53,382 nucleotides of DNA, taken from NCBI GenBank assembly GCA_001839685.1, contig MLAK01000068.1, positions 79,266 through 132,647 on the forward strand, in the 5' to 3' direction. Source of the DNA: Tritrichomonas foetus. Its lineage: Eukaryota > Parabasalia > Tritrichomonadida > Tritrichomonadidae. The notes beneath the pieces were generated by a model. That model had not been told where the DNA came from, ran no database searches, and saw only the letters and a program-made list of their open reading frames with translations. The first letter of the stretch is position 1; every line of letters starts with the position of its first letter. Positions 26,529-35,552 of the stretch are shown piece by piece. A program made the position numbers and the translations under genes.

Positions 26529-28604
26529 ATGTACCCATCAATCGAATTCATTCATGATGTTGATGATACTAAACTTGAGAGCATGGCCTCAAAGGTTTGG
26601 TGTGATCTTGAACGACCAATCGTTGCAGTTCCTCTCGAATTCAAATTAAAAGATCGCGATTCCTTTACAAACGGCTTTTTAATGTTCACACGAGGCGCTT
26701 CTTACTTATTTAAATCCAAAATATTCGGTCATCCAGAATTTATCCAAAAATTCCACCTTCTTGACGTTCGCTGCATGATTTTGCGTCACGAGACCTTAGT
26801 TTTTGAATTTGATAACCACGCAATCACTCTCAAAACAGAAGACGTTGCACCAATAGCAACCGCAATGCTTACTGTTCTTTACGAAGCGACATATGGAATC
26901 CAAGGCATTCACTTACTGAATGTTCGCAAAGAAATTGCATTTTCAGATGTAGTCGTAAACGAACGTCCAAAATCCGCTCTTAAATGGAGGGCCCTTTTTT
27001 TGGCCCATTTCTATGATATTAAAGGCGAGCAACTTTATACAGTTGACTATTTTGATAAATGGGAAGATAAACAAAAATCAATCATTATCATTGGTCCATC
27101 CCTCCATCCAGGAAACTTTGCCGAAGCTTATGGGCATGCCATTGCATGGGAGCCAAAAATAGATTCTGTTGCTTTTCAGAGTTTTGCACCAACGAAATAT
27201 TCTCGTCTCATTGAGTGTCTCCTACAAAATGCTCACCACATTCATAGAATTGCTTACACAGATTACAAAGCCAAAAAATTGCCACAATTTAATTTTCACG
27301 TTTCTCAAACATCTGTCAAAGTTTGGTGGTTCATTCGATCTTGTGCAGAATTAGTACTTTCTTGGGCGCAAGAAAGCAGACATTTACCACCAGGTCTTAC
27401 TGATATTCTTATTGCCAATTCTCATTTTACATCTGATCAATTCTCCGAATTAGTGAATCTTATTCATCAAAGTGAACCTGCTTCACATATGACACATTTC
27501 GAGTTCTCTCGTACAAATATACATAATTTCCCATTTAATGATATTACTAAATTATGTAGCTTTTCAAAGAACCTTGAAATGATTACAATTCGTGGTATTG
27601 ATGTTGATGGATCACATCTTTTCCGTGCAATTTGTAAAGCTCAGTCACCAATTAAAATTGTTCACTTAACTCACCTTCAATGGCGTACACAACTCAAAGG
27701 CGATGATTTAAGACTTCCACCAACGTTACTTCACATTGATGTTTCATATTCCGCATTTACTCAACAATCATTGAAATCACTTTTCGTTGAACTCACTCGT
27801 TATCCTCAACAGATTCCATTTGTGCTTCAAGCATCAACACTTATGATTAAACCAATTTGTTATGCAGGATTAAGTGAAATCCAATTCGATTTATGCCAAC
27901 CAAACATTTGCGAATTCGATTTCAGTGGAAACACCTGTCCAGCCGAGCAAACTCGCTTTTTGTTTGCATTTTTGTTCACACAAAGAAGACTTAGACTTCT
28001 CAGTTTGAACAATATCAATACTGACAACCCAACAATTTTCATGCAATATATTATTCAACTTGCACAACCATTAAATCTTTCAGGCCTTGATCTTGCCTGC
28101 AAGTTCCCAGCACAACTTTACGCACAGTTCCTTCAAGCACTTGTAAACGTTAAATCATTGAGACATTTATGTGTTTCAAATAGTGAATCAGGTGACCAAG
28201 GTCTTGCAGCACTTGATATGTTAATTAAAGGACTTCCAAACCTTACCGAATTAATTGCCGATGGATTCAAACCACAAAATCCAGCAGCAATTTGCGCAGT
28301 TTGGAATGACATTTCTCTTTTACCATCACTCAAGGCTTGCGACTTACCATCTGATGATATGAGGAATCTTGGAATGCAACCACACAGGCTTGATCAACAA
28401 ACACAAAAAGCATTTGCTGTTCTCAAAGGAAAATCCAAACCTTCAACTATTCCACATAGAGTTGAAGTAACCCTGATGGACATAAGAGCAAACAGGCCGC
28501 CCGAGTTTTCACCAGAAATTTTTGAAAGAGCTGCAGCACTTGTGTTCAAGGAAAGAGATCAAGAAAATGATGATAATCAAGCAGCTAATGAAATTGATGA
28601 ATAA
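26529..28604 (+). CDS. CARMIL-like PH and leucine-rich-repeat protein
   Basis: 691-aa protein with the layout of CARMIL (capping protein, Arp2/3 and myosin-I linker), which regulates actin assembly by binding membranes and capping protein. Residues about 25-125 form a PH-like fold (VAVPLEFKLKDRDSFTNGFL ... LVFEFDNHAITLKT). From about 160 to 610 the sequence has the longer ribonuclease-inhibitor style LRRs, e.g. LEMITIRGIDVDGSHLFRAI, LLHIDVSYSAFTQQSLKSLF, LRLLSLNNINTDNPTIFMQY and LRHLCVSNSESGDQGLAALD. The C-terminus is short and acidic. I see no capping-protein-interaction (CPI) motif and no long disordered tail, so it is a CARMIL head without the usual effector region. This architecture is common in trichomonads. 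The start is a clear ATG. Confidence 0.7.
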   Translation: MYPSIEFIHDVDDTKLESMASKVWCDLERPIVAVPLEFKLKDRDSFTNGFLMFTRGASYLFKSKIFGHPEFIQKFHLLDVRCMILRHETLVFEFDNHAITLKTEDVAPIATAMLTVLYEATYGIQGIHLLNVRKEIAFSDVVVNERPKSALKWRALFLAHFYDIKGEQLYTVDYFDKWEDKQKSIIIIGPSLHPGNFAEAYGHAIAWEPKIDSVAFQSFAPTKYSRLIECLLQNAHHIHRIAYTDYKAKKLPQFNFHVSQTSVKVWWFIRSCAELVLSWAQESRHLPPGLTDILIANSHFTSDQFSELVNLIHQSEPASHMTHFEFSRTNIHNFPFNDITKLCSFSKNLEMITIRGIDVDGSHLFRAICKAQSPIKIVHLTHLQWRTQLKGDDLRLPPTLLHIDVSYSAFTQQSLKSLFVELTRYPQQIPFVLQASTLMIKPICYAGLSEIQFDLCQPNICEFDFSGNTCPAEQTRFLFAFLFTQRRLRLLSLNNINTDNPTIFMQYIIQLAQPLNLSGLDLACKFPAQLYAQFLQALVNVKSLRHLCVSNSESGDQGLAALDMLIKGLPNLTELIADGFKPQNPAAICAVWNDISLLPSLKACDLPSDDMRNLGMQPHRLDQQTQKAFAVLKGKSKPSTIPHRVEVTLMDIRANRPPEFSPEIFERAAALVFKERDQENDDNQAANEIDE

Positions 28605-28737
28605 ATTAATGAAATAACTCATAAAATGAATAAACAGTGAAAAAAATAATAAACCAGAAAAAAATAGTATTAATTCATTTATTAAAGAGTTTTTGATTTA
28701 CGTTTGAGTGATTAGTAATTTACTAATGCAAGTTATG

Positions 28738-28776
28738 AATGAAATTAATATTATAAGAATGAAATTAATATTATAT
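28738..28776. repeat. 20-bp direct duplication
   Basis: The unit AATGAAATTAATATTATAAG at 28738-28757 is repeated almost completely at 28758-28776. It lies about 130 bp after the stop of the CARMIL-like gene, as other short arrays in this window lie after stops. Confidence 0.8.
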
Positions 28777-29291
28777 CATAATTCGAAAACTAAAATTTTT
28801 CTTTTTCAATTTAAGAATATATTTTATTTTTCAAATGACATTTCTAAATTATTTTTGTTGGACAACGCTTCATAGCGCATGCCGTGGTCGTTGCCATGAA
28901 TGATTTTTTGTTTCATCAATTATTCATTATAAAACTGGTTCCAAAAAATGGAAAAGACGATAAACACAAAAAGTTATTATTTTCATTTAATAAAACTTTC
29001 CTTTATGAGTTGTATAATTGTGAAGTGAAAGGTCAAATAAAGGTTAAAAGTGGAACTAATCTATTGGATTCATGTGATGTGAAATATCTTGGAAATTTTG
29101 AATACTTTAGGAAGAATACGATTAAATAGTTCAGAATATATATTGATGATCATCCCCTAATATCTCGATATTTATTGGTGAAAAGTTAATATGATTTAAT
29201 TCATTATATAACATTTATAAAGTTATATGAGACTAGATATATCAAAAATCAAACATTAGGAAAAAATTCTATTCCCGCTATTTTATACGCA

Positions 29292-29365
29292 AGACCGTTT
29301 ATTATTGGTATGATTTGAGATGATAATTAAGAAAAAGTTCATAGACTTGACTCCATAAACGGTCT
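29292..29365. promoter_or_regulatory. Perfect 11-bp inverted pair of AGACCGTTTAT motifs before CK2 beta
   Basis: AGACCGTTTAT at 29292-29302 and its exact reverse complement ATAAACGGTCT at 29355-29365, separated by 52 bp. The nearer arm ends 28 bp before the CK2 beta ATG. The AACGG core fits a Myb-type site, and the same decamer sits at the Med21-like start. It could be two oppositely oriented factor sites or a stem in a leader RNA. The paired arrangement makes chance unlikely. Confidence 0.55.
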
Positions 29366-29393
29366 CCACCAAAAATAGAGAGAATAAATAAAA

Positions 29394-30020
29394 ATGACAG
29401 GCAATCCCTATTCTAATACAATGACATGGGTAGAATGGTTTTGCACAAAATGTCCCGCTGGTGCATATTTCGTTCAAATCGAGCAAACATTCATTCGTGA
29501 TAATTTTAATTTTTTCGGGCTTCGCCAATACGTTAACAACTACCGATTTGCAATTGAGATGATACGTGGCAATTATTTTCCCGAAAACCGCCGGCCGAAA
29601 GAGTGGCCGCAGGATATCGAAAAAAGCGCGATTCGCCTCTACGGTCTTCTCCACGCTCGCTACCTCCTCACGAATAACGCTCTTAAAGAAATGGCCAAAA
29701 AATACAGAAGCAAAGTCTTTGAGCCATGCCCCCGAGTATGCTGCCATGGAGTCAGATGCATCCCTTATGGCCTCTATGATGAACCAGACAAAAGCGCACT
29801 CAGATTGTATTGTCCATGCTGCCACGAAGTTTATAAAGCTGAAGATGAAAGATGCAATATTATTGATGGAGCCTTTTTCGGCCACTCCTACTTGCTCCTT
29901 TTGATTCAACAATATCCAGATATTGGAAACAAGCAGAAGGTTCCAACAAGTCTCAGATTGTTTGGCTTCAGAATTGAGCCAGAAGATGATGACCTCATTG
30001 AAACAGAATCCGAGACGTAA
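29394..30020 (+). CDS. Casein kinase II regulatory (beta) subunit
   Basis: 208-aa beta subunit of protein kinase CK2, which dimerises through its zinc finger and sets holoenzyme stability and substrate choice. The family start WVEWFCTKCPAGAYFVQIEQ, the helix ARLYGLLHARY-like stretch (AIRLYGLLHARYLLTNNALK), and the zinc-finger cysteines CPRVCC ... LYCPCCHEVY are all present, followed by IDGAFFGHSYLLLLIQQYP, matching the alpha-subunit contact region D-G-A-Y-F-G. The C-terminal tail is short and acidic. The N-terminus lacks the usual S-S-S-E-E autophosphorylation cluster. Length and order are normal. Two inverted AACGG-type motifs precede the start. Confidence 0.95.
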   Translation: MTGNPYSNTMTWVEWFCTKCPAGAYFVQIEQTFIRDNFNFFGLRQYVNNYRFAIEMIRGNYFPENRRPKEWPQDIEKSAIRLYGLLHARYLLTNNALKEMAKKYRSKVFEPCPRVCCHGVRCIPYGLYDEPDKSALRLYCPCCHEVYKAEDERCNIIDGAFFGHSYLLLLIQQYPDIGNKQKVPTSLRLFGFRIEPEDDDLIETESET

Positions 30021-30464
30021 AAACACAGGCTGTTCTTGGCTGTGTTTGACAGAACTGTTTTTTATAAAATTCTATTGATTCCTATATTTGTAAATCGAAT
30101 TTTTTTATTCATGAATATTTTTTGAATTCAAAATTTTGTTTTGCTATTCTTATCTGACACAGAAAATATGAATAACTTTATCTAATTATTTCCATTACAT
30201 AATTCTTTGCCTCCTTCGACAAAAAATTATGCATCTAATTTATCATTCAACAAAAAGAACATAAACTCAATCAAAACGATAGAATGAACATAAAAAAACA
30301 TGAAACAATCAATAATTCTTATTTTTGTTTTCTCTTTTTAGATGCAGCAAATTTTTTTGGAAGTCATTCAAATGCCAAAATTTGAAGCAAATTTTTCATG
30401 ACTTTTGGAGTTTTTGATAGGACGATAGATCAAAATCTTCACTCGAAACCCACTCGCAGGCGGA
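30021..30464. other. Intergenic region before the Pro/Gln-rich gene
   Basis: 443 bp, AT-rich, with only an ACGATA hexamer at 30422-30427 worth noting (separate entry). No gene or RNA is seen. Confidence 0.4.
30422..30427 (+). promoter_or_regulatory. ACGATA motif upstream of the Pro/Gln-rich gene
   Basis: ACGATA in gene orientation, ending 37 bp before the ATG at 30465. It is the third of the four start-proximal copies in the window. Confidence 0.35.
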
Positions 30465-32507
30465 ATGAATAACCCGACATATGTACCGCTTGCTCGTCCA
30501 ATCGAAGGTCTTCCAAACACCAACGACACTGCCGAAAATAAATACGATTTCAAAAATCTGATGCAGAATTCTTTTTTAACTGACGATGCGCCAAGCTTTT
30601 TGAAAATGAAAAACCAGAATTTAATAATCGACGATGATGATTTACTTTTTGAGAAAATATCGCAAGATTCACCAACAGATATTACAGAAAATGACCAATT
30701 AATCATCCTAGCGGCTTTTCGAACGGCTTTAACTGGTAATCCAGCAGGAGAATCAGACGACCAACAGATTTCAAGCACCATTCCAAACGCGCCAATTCAA
30801 AATCAAGTAAAAAGTGAATTATATGAAATCGAAAAACCATTCTTTATAGATTTCGAAAACATCACGCCTCCTGAACCGCCAGTTTATGATGACCATATTG
30901 AAACCTTCCAGAACTCACTTCATCGTCCAATTCTCGCAATCGATACACTTTTCCCAACAGACGACATAATGTACCAGCCAGGGTCCCTGATTGCCCAAAA
31001 AGCAGAAAAATTTCTTCTTTCTGACAAATTGACAAACGATCTTGATGAGGTCCTGCAGCAGTCACTCAGTCAGCAGAAAAATGGTCAAACTCAGGGGCCT
31101 GCCGCTCTCCCTGACCCAGTTTTTGTTGCACCTGTCCTTCCGCAGCAGCAACAACAGCAAAATGTCCAATCGCTCAAGCAGCCAGTTATGAAGCCCTTGG
31201 CACAATCACAAAAATTGCCACAAACTCAAAAAGTAGCACAGCAAACATCACCTCTTTCTCAAACTCAACAAATTCCACAAACGCAAGCACAAGCACAAAC
31301 ACAAGCACAAGCACAAACACAAGCACAAGCACAAACACAAGCACAAGCAGAAGTTCAGGCGCAGGTAGAAGCGCAGGAGCAGCCATTGGTAATTTCGACG
31401 CCGAAGCCAAAGCCAGTTCCAGCAAGCGTGATTGAGAATGCAATCAGTATCAGTGACGGTGTTCAAAATGAGGTGCCTGTTTATATTCAGCCTCAGGAGT
31501 CAGCAGCACAACAAAAACCAGCACTTTCTGCTTCACAAAAGCTGCCAACGAAAAGCCAGCCAGAAACTGCTCCACATTACATTCCACCGTCCAACCCTTC
31601 TCTACAACAAACTCAAACTGCTATAGCCAAGCCAAAACTTCAACAAACTCAAGAACAACACATTTTTGCACCACCTCCGCCACCGCCTGAACTGGCACAG
31701 CTCCAAAGTGGCCAACAGGGCTACCCCATTCCATCCTATGACACTCAAGCGCCAATTCCACAACCACAGCCAACGCAACAACAGAAACCAATTCCGGAAA
31801 ATCCTTATGCTTCCAGTGGAAGCTCACAGCCACAGTACAATCCTGGCCTTTCGTCAAATCCAAGAATTCTCAGGCCTGGGCCTGTTGTTCAACAGAAGCC
31901 AGTACTTCCTCCAAATGTGCCTCTTTATCCAACAGTGGAATCATTTTCAAATCCTTCACTTTTCGACGATGAAAGTCAACCGACAGTAAATCCTCTTCAG
32001 AAGCTGCCGAAAACTCTTTTTGAAGAACCCAAGAAACCAAGTCACGTTCCAATGATGCCGGGACAATCAAAAAGCACTAATAGCTCTCTTTATCCAGACT
32101 TGGCAAAAGCAGATGACCTTCTTGCTGATTTACCTCCAATTTCACAAAATACGAAACAAAAACGTCTTTCTATTTTCGAAGAAGAAAACGAAACACCATC
32201 ACCGCCGAAAAAGCCATTTTCACTTTTTGAAGATGAGTCTCCAAATAAAAAACCTGTAGCATTAAAGAAGAAACTGAGTTCAAACTTATTTGATGATTCA
32301 CCTGCTCCTCCACCTTCCAACAAACCCAAGAAAACTAGTCTTTTTGATGAAGATTTCAATAGCGACTTAAATGAAAGCAATCTTGAAGATCCAGCGCCTC
32401 CACCAAAACCAAAGCCAAAAGCAAGCTTATCGAGTCTTTTTGATGATGAACCACCGCGACCAAAGAAGAAAATTGTGAAGAAATCAAGAGTTGCAATGCC
32501 AATGTAA
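30465..32507 (+). CDS. Disordered Pro/Gln-rich protein with repeated LF-acidic motifs
   Basis: 680-aa low-complexity protein. A short polar N-terminal region (~1-240) includes acidic patches. Residues about 270-300 are a QAQAQT-type run encoded by a 12-bp-like DNA repeat. The centre is Gln/Pro-rich. The C-terminal ~200 residues carry repeated hydrophobic-Phe-acidic motifs: SLFDDES, TLFEEPK, SIFEEEN, SLFEDES, NLFDDSP, SLFDEDF, SLFDDEP, and a basic end. Repeated LF-[DE] motifs are the hallmark of the FAM21/WASHC2 tail, which binds retromer and capping protein. The folded FAM21 head is not visible here. A linear-motif scaffold of endosomal or actin type is an inference, and the motifs may have another meaning. 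Confidence 0.6.
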   Translation: MNNPTYVPLARPIEGLPNTNDTAENKYDFKNLMQNSFLTDDAPSFLKMKNQNLIIDDDDLLFEKISQDSPTDITENDQLIILAAFRTALTGNPAGESDDQQISSTIPNAPIQNQVKSELYEIEKPFFIDFENITPPEPPVYDDHIETFQNSLHRPILAIDTLFPTDDIMYQPGSLIAQKAEKFLLSDKLTNDLDEVLQQSLSQQKNGQTQGPAALPDPVFVAPVLPQQQQQQNVQSLKQPVMKPLAQSQKLPQTQKVAQQTSPLSQTQQIPQTQAQAQTQAQAQTQAQAQTQAQAEVQAQVEAQEQPLVISTPKPKPVPASVIENAISISDGVQNEVPVYIQPQESAAQQKPALSASQKLPTKSQPETAPHYIPPSNPSLQQTQTAIAKPKLQQTQEQHIFAPPPPPPELAQLQSGQQGYPIPSYDTQAPIPQPQPTQQQKPIPENPYASSGSSQPQYNPGLSSNPRILRPGPVVQQKPVLPPNVPLYPTVESFSNPSLFDDESQPTVNPLQKLPKTLFEEPKKPSHVPMMPGQSKSTNSSLYPDLAKADDLLADLPPISQNTKQKRLSIFEEENETPSPPKKPFSLFEDESPNKKPVALKKKLSSNLFDDSPAPPPSNKPKKTSLFDEDFNSDLNESNLEDPAPPPKPKPKASLSSLFDDEPPRPKKKIVKKSRVAMPM

Positions 32508-32791
32508 ACAATATCTATTTTTTCAACTTTATTCACTTATTTTATTATTGGATGTTTTTATTCACAGAGTGAGATTATTTTTGATATTATATATTGAACA
32601 ATAGAAATGGTTTTGGTGAATTTTATTTAATGTTTATGACTTCATATGAATTTGATTTGTTGGAAAATTCTAAATCATCAAATGATCGTTCATGATGTGC
32701 CTTTGTCAGATATTTTTTGTATGCAATTATATATGTCATATAGAAATATATTGAAAAAATCATAATATTAAACGTCTCTCTTTCAAAGCAA

Positions 32792-33595
32792 ATGCTCGAC
32801 AGAAAACTGAATGAGCAAGAAATTCTGGCAATTGAAAGTATTCTCGATGATGCAGAACGAAAATTTTTACCGAAAAGTACGGTTTCTCTCGATCTTGAAA
32901 CGTTAGACCAGCAATGTCGCGATATATGGGATGATTGGGACTTTTCTGTTCCGGCTTATTCAAGAACAGCAGCAGATGATGATGTTATTCCAAAAACAAC
33001 CACGTCACCAAATCGTTTTTCTCGAAGTAAACTCGAATCGTTATCATCGAGTGATAGCGACTCAGAAACGCCAGAATATATTAATACAACAAATCTTACA
33101 AGGCAAAATTTATCAGAAGATGAAGAATCATCAGACTCCGAAGTAAACATTAAGACAACAAGATCTCCAATGCAAACACCTTATTCTGAAAGGAATATTT
33201 CAACAGAAAGGTATGCGCATGATACTTATGAACGAAGTGATTTGAGACAGTCATCTATGAAAGCTTCACACTTAACCAATACTTCGACCAAGACAAAAAC
33301 AACAAGGAAAACAACAAAGAAACGATCACCAACAAAATCAACTGCTTCTTCTTCATCTTCTTCATATGCAGCAAAAGTGCAAGTTCAGGCTTATGATAGA
33401 TCCGATGCTGCTAGATTAAGACAAGATAATATTGCCTTACGTGCCCAAGTTTCGCGCCTTCAAGCAGCACTTGATAGAGCCAATAAAGAGAATAACCGAC
33501 TCAAAGAAGAGTTGAACAAGTGCGAGCTTCGAAACACAAAGCAGAAATCAGTTATTGCCTACTTAAAAGAACAAAAATTGTATGGAAGAAAATAA
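32792..33595 (+). CDS. Ser-rich protein with C-terminal coiled coil
   Basis: 267-aa protein. Residues 1-45 are helical and charged (LNEQEILAIESILDDAERKF). The middle (~70-190) is disordered, rich in Ser, Thr, Asp and Glu, then basic (TKTKTTRKTTKKRSPTKS). The last ~70 residues form a coiled coil (ARLRQDNIALRAQVSRLQAA ... NNRLKEELNKCELRNTKQKS) ending K-L-Y-G-R-K. I do not recognise the family. The shape suits a cytoskeletal or basal-body accessory protein, but this is only a guess. AAACG lies about 20 bp before the ATG. Confidence 0.6.
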   Translation: MLDRKLNEQEILAIESILDDAERKFLPKSTVSLDLETLDQQCRDIWDDWDFSVPAYSRTAADDDVIPKTTTSPNRFSRSKLESLSSSDSDSETPEYINTTNLTRQNLSEDEESSDSEVNIKTTRSPMQTPYSERNISTERYAHDTYERSDLRQSSMKASHLTNTSTKTKTTRKTTKKRSPTKSTASSSSSSYAAKVQVQAYDRSDAARLRQDNIALRAQVSRLQAALDRANKENNRLKEELNKCELRNTKQKSVIAYLKEQKLYGRK

Positions 33596-33658
33596 AATAT
33601 ATATGTGCCTAAATATTGTTCAATATTACTATTTCATGATTTTTATTGTTTCTCTCAT

Positions 33659-34000
33659 TTCATGTTAATGTTTCTTTNNNNNNNNNNNNNNNNNNNNNNN
33701 NNNNNNNNNNNNNNNNNNNNNNNNNNNNNNNNNNNNNNNNNNNNNNNNNNNNNNNNNNNNNNNNNNNNNNNNNNNNNNNNNNNNNNNNNNNNNNNNNNNN
33801 NNNNNNNNNNNNNNNNNNNNNNNNNNNNNNNNNNNNNNNNNNNNNNNNNNNNNNNNNNNNNNNNNNNNNNNNNNNNNNNNNNNNNNNNNNNNNNNNNNNN
33901 NNNNNNNNNNNNNNNNNNNNNNNNNNNNNNNNNNNNNNNNNNNNNNNNNNNNNNNNNNNNNCATGTTAATGTTTCTTTCATTTCATGTTAATGTTTCTTT
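33659..34000. repeat. 22-bp minisatellite around the gap
   Basis: The motif CATGTTAATGTTTCTTT occurs once at the left edge of the N run (33661-33677) and twice at the right edge (33962-33978 and 33984-34000, 22 bp apart, joined by CATTT). The same 22-bp unit on both sides of an unresolved gap implies that the missing sequence is a longer array of that unit. Confidence 0.8.
33678..33961. other. Assembly gap (run of N)
   Basis: 284 N bases. Frames that appear to cross it are artefacts. The flanks are copies of a 22-bp repeat, so the gap probably marks a collapsed or unassembled tandem array of unknown true length. Confidence 0.95.
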
Positions 34001-34085
34001 CACATATAAAATCACCCTAGTTCAATTATAGAAAAACAAAGAAAATTAAAGATTTATGATGACATACGAAGCTTTTTAATTTGAT

Positions 34086-35552
34086 TTACAAAAGAAGGCA
34101 AGCAGCTGATTTGTTATCAGTTCTTGGATTATTCTCGAGTTCTGCATATAATTGATCTCTATGAGTATCAGCATCAAGAAGAGATGGTTCATTTTCTGTA
34201 TCCATGAAATCTGGATCTGCTGGGAATTCTCTTAATTGTGTCATTTTGCTGTGTGGATAGTCTGATTGATTTTCTTTATCTTCACTTTGACGTCCATCAA
34301 GATACGAATAAGATCCATCGGTTGATGATGATAAAGGTGACATTGAATCACTCAATGATTCATCATCACCATCTTTTTGAATTGATGAACTTTCATCATT
34401 TTCGTCCAATGGAAATGATGAACTTTCATGACGATCTGGAATATTCATTGTTACTTGTGTTGGTTCAGGTGATCTTGAGACACAATCAGCACTTGGGAAA
34501 TATGATCCTGTTGGAATCTTTCCACGAGGTGAATGTAGAGTAACAATTCCTTCAGCTTCATTTCCTTCATGATGTAATAATAAAACACCAACAACAGAAA
34601 CTTGAGAAGCTTGCGAAGTTCGTGAATCTGCTCTTGATGATGGAACTTCTTCACAACCTGTATTTGGATCGATCTGTTGTTGATTCACATTTTCTTCGGC
34701 TTCTCTAGTTTTTGCTGCTTGATCTTCTGGTGATATTTGTTGATCTTCAGGTGCAGCAGAATATCCAGATTCATTTTCACTTTCACCATTTTTGCTCCTA
34801 CGTGTGGATTTTCTTCCTTTCTTGAGTTTGGATTCTGATTTTGATGCACATGATGAGGAATAGGCTCCTTCATCATCTGACTCATTTCGATGCTTCCTTC
34901 TTGTGCTCTTTCGCGTTGGCCGAAGATTGCCACTGCTTGAAGAGTGATCGAAATCTGAGACCTTCTTTCGTTCGGATTGCGATTCTTCTTCGGAATCTTT
35001 GTAGCTTGAATCTGATTGGGATTGGTCGGCTTGATCAGAGAGATTGAAATCTAAAGTGATTGGAGCTTTTCCTGATTTGATTAGCTGTGGCTTTAGATCG
35101 CGGGTTTTAGCTTCTGATTCTTGAACTTTCTCTGGTTCTAAATCACTTGAATGCTCACTTAATTGATATTTCTCTTTCTTACTGTTTGATCGGCTTGATC
35201 TTGATGACGGATGAGATGAACTTTCAGAAAGGAGTGGCTTGGATGAACTCAATTTTTTCGTGGAATTGCCGGAAACTTCAGATTTCTTGGAATTCTGAGA
35301 TTGTTTTGACTGAGCTGACTGTTGTGACTTAACCGACTGTTGTGACTTAACCGACTGTTGTGATTCTTGAGACTTGTTTGATTGAACTGATTGTTTCGAT
35401 GCTGCTGATTGGTTAGACTTTGTGGATTTGACTGATCGAGCAGATCTGCTGGATTTTGATGCCTGTGAAACTTCTTTTATCGAACATGATGAAGACATAT
35501 TTGGTTGAATATTTTCTTCGAGTCTACGCTTTGATGAAGACCTGGAACTCAT
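34086..35552 (-). CDS. Ser-rich disordered protein ending in a CaaX box
   Basis: 488-aa protein that is largely disordered, with an SR/SQ-rich first half (SQQSVKSQQSVKSQQSAQSK) and basic R-x-T-R-R-K patches near the middle. A short more ordered stretch (SVVGVLLLHHEGNEAEGIVT) lies around 320-345. The second half is acidic, with many Ser/Asp/Glu clusters suited to CK2-type phosphorylation. It ends S-A-A-C-L-L-L, a CaaX box whose final Leu predicts geranylgeranylation. I do not know the family. Membrane anchoring by prenylation is a solid inference from the last four residues; the rest is unassigned. The ATG is clear. Confidence 0.65.
   Translation of the reverse strand: MSSRSSSKRRLEENIQPNMSSSCSIKEVSQASKSSRSARSVKSTKSNQSAASKQSVQSNKSQESQQSVKSQQSVKSQQSAQSKQSQNSKKSEVSGNSTKKLSSSKPLLSESSSHPSSRSSRSNSKKEKYQLSEHSSDLEPEKVQESEAKTRDLKPQLIKSGKAPITLDFNLSDQADQSQSDSSYKDSEEESQSERKKVSDFDHSSSSGNLRPTRKSTRRKHRNESDDEGAYSSSCASKSESKLKKGRKSTRRSKNGESENESGYSAAPEDQQISPEDQAAKTREAEENVNQQQIDPNTGCEEVPSSRADSRTSQASQVSVVGVLLLHHEGNEAEGIVTLHSPRGKIPTGSYFPSADCVSRSPEPTQVTMNIPDRHESSSFPLDENDESSSIQKDGDDESLSDSMSPLSSSTDGSYSYLDGRQSEDKENQSDYPHSKMTQLREFPADPDFMDTENEPSLLDADTHRDQLYAELENNPRTDNKSAACLLL

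Larger units (their letters stand above)
28605..29393. other. Spacer upstream of CK2 beta
   Basis: 789 bp. It contains a 20-bp direct duplication at 28738-28776, an unconvincing 77-codon frame from an ATG at 28896, and the inverted pair of AGACCGTTTAT motifs near 29292-29365 (separate entry). No other gene is supported. Confidence 0.45.
33596..34085. other. Spacer containing the assembly gap and a 22-bp minisatellite
   Basis: Non-coding region between convergent genes. Apart from the N run and the repeat flanking it (separate entries) I see nothing. Confidence 0.5.

Noticed and set aside
28896..29129. Short frame of 77 codons before CK2 beta
   Set aside because: No recognisable motif and no positional support; the upstream part of the frame lacks an ATG.
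29283..30026. Long open frame antisense to CK2 beta
   Set aside because: It is the reverse complement of a strongly supported conserved gene and has no motif.
33605..33991. Frames crossing the N run
   Set aside because: They are artefacts of translating unknown bases.
34238..35332. Several open frames on the strand opposite the Ser-rich CaaX gene
   Set aside because: Antisense to a low-complexity Ser-rich gene, so stop codons are rare by composition; no domains are seen.
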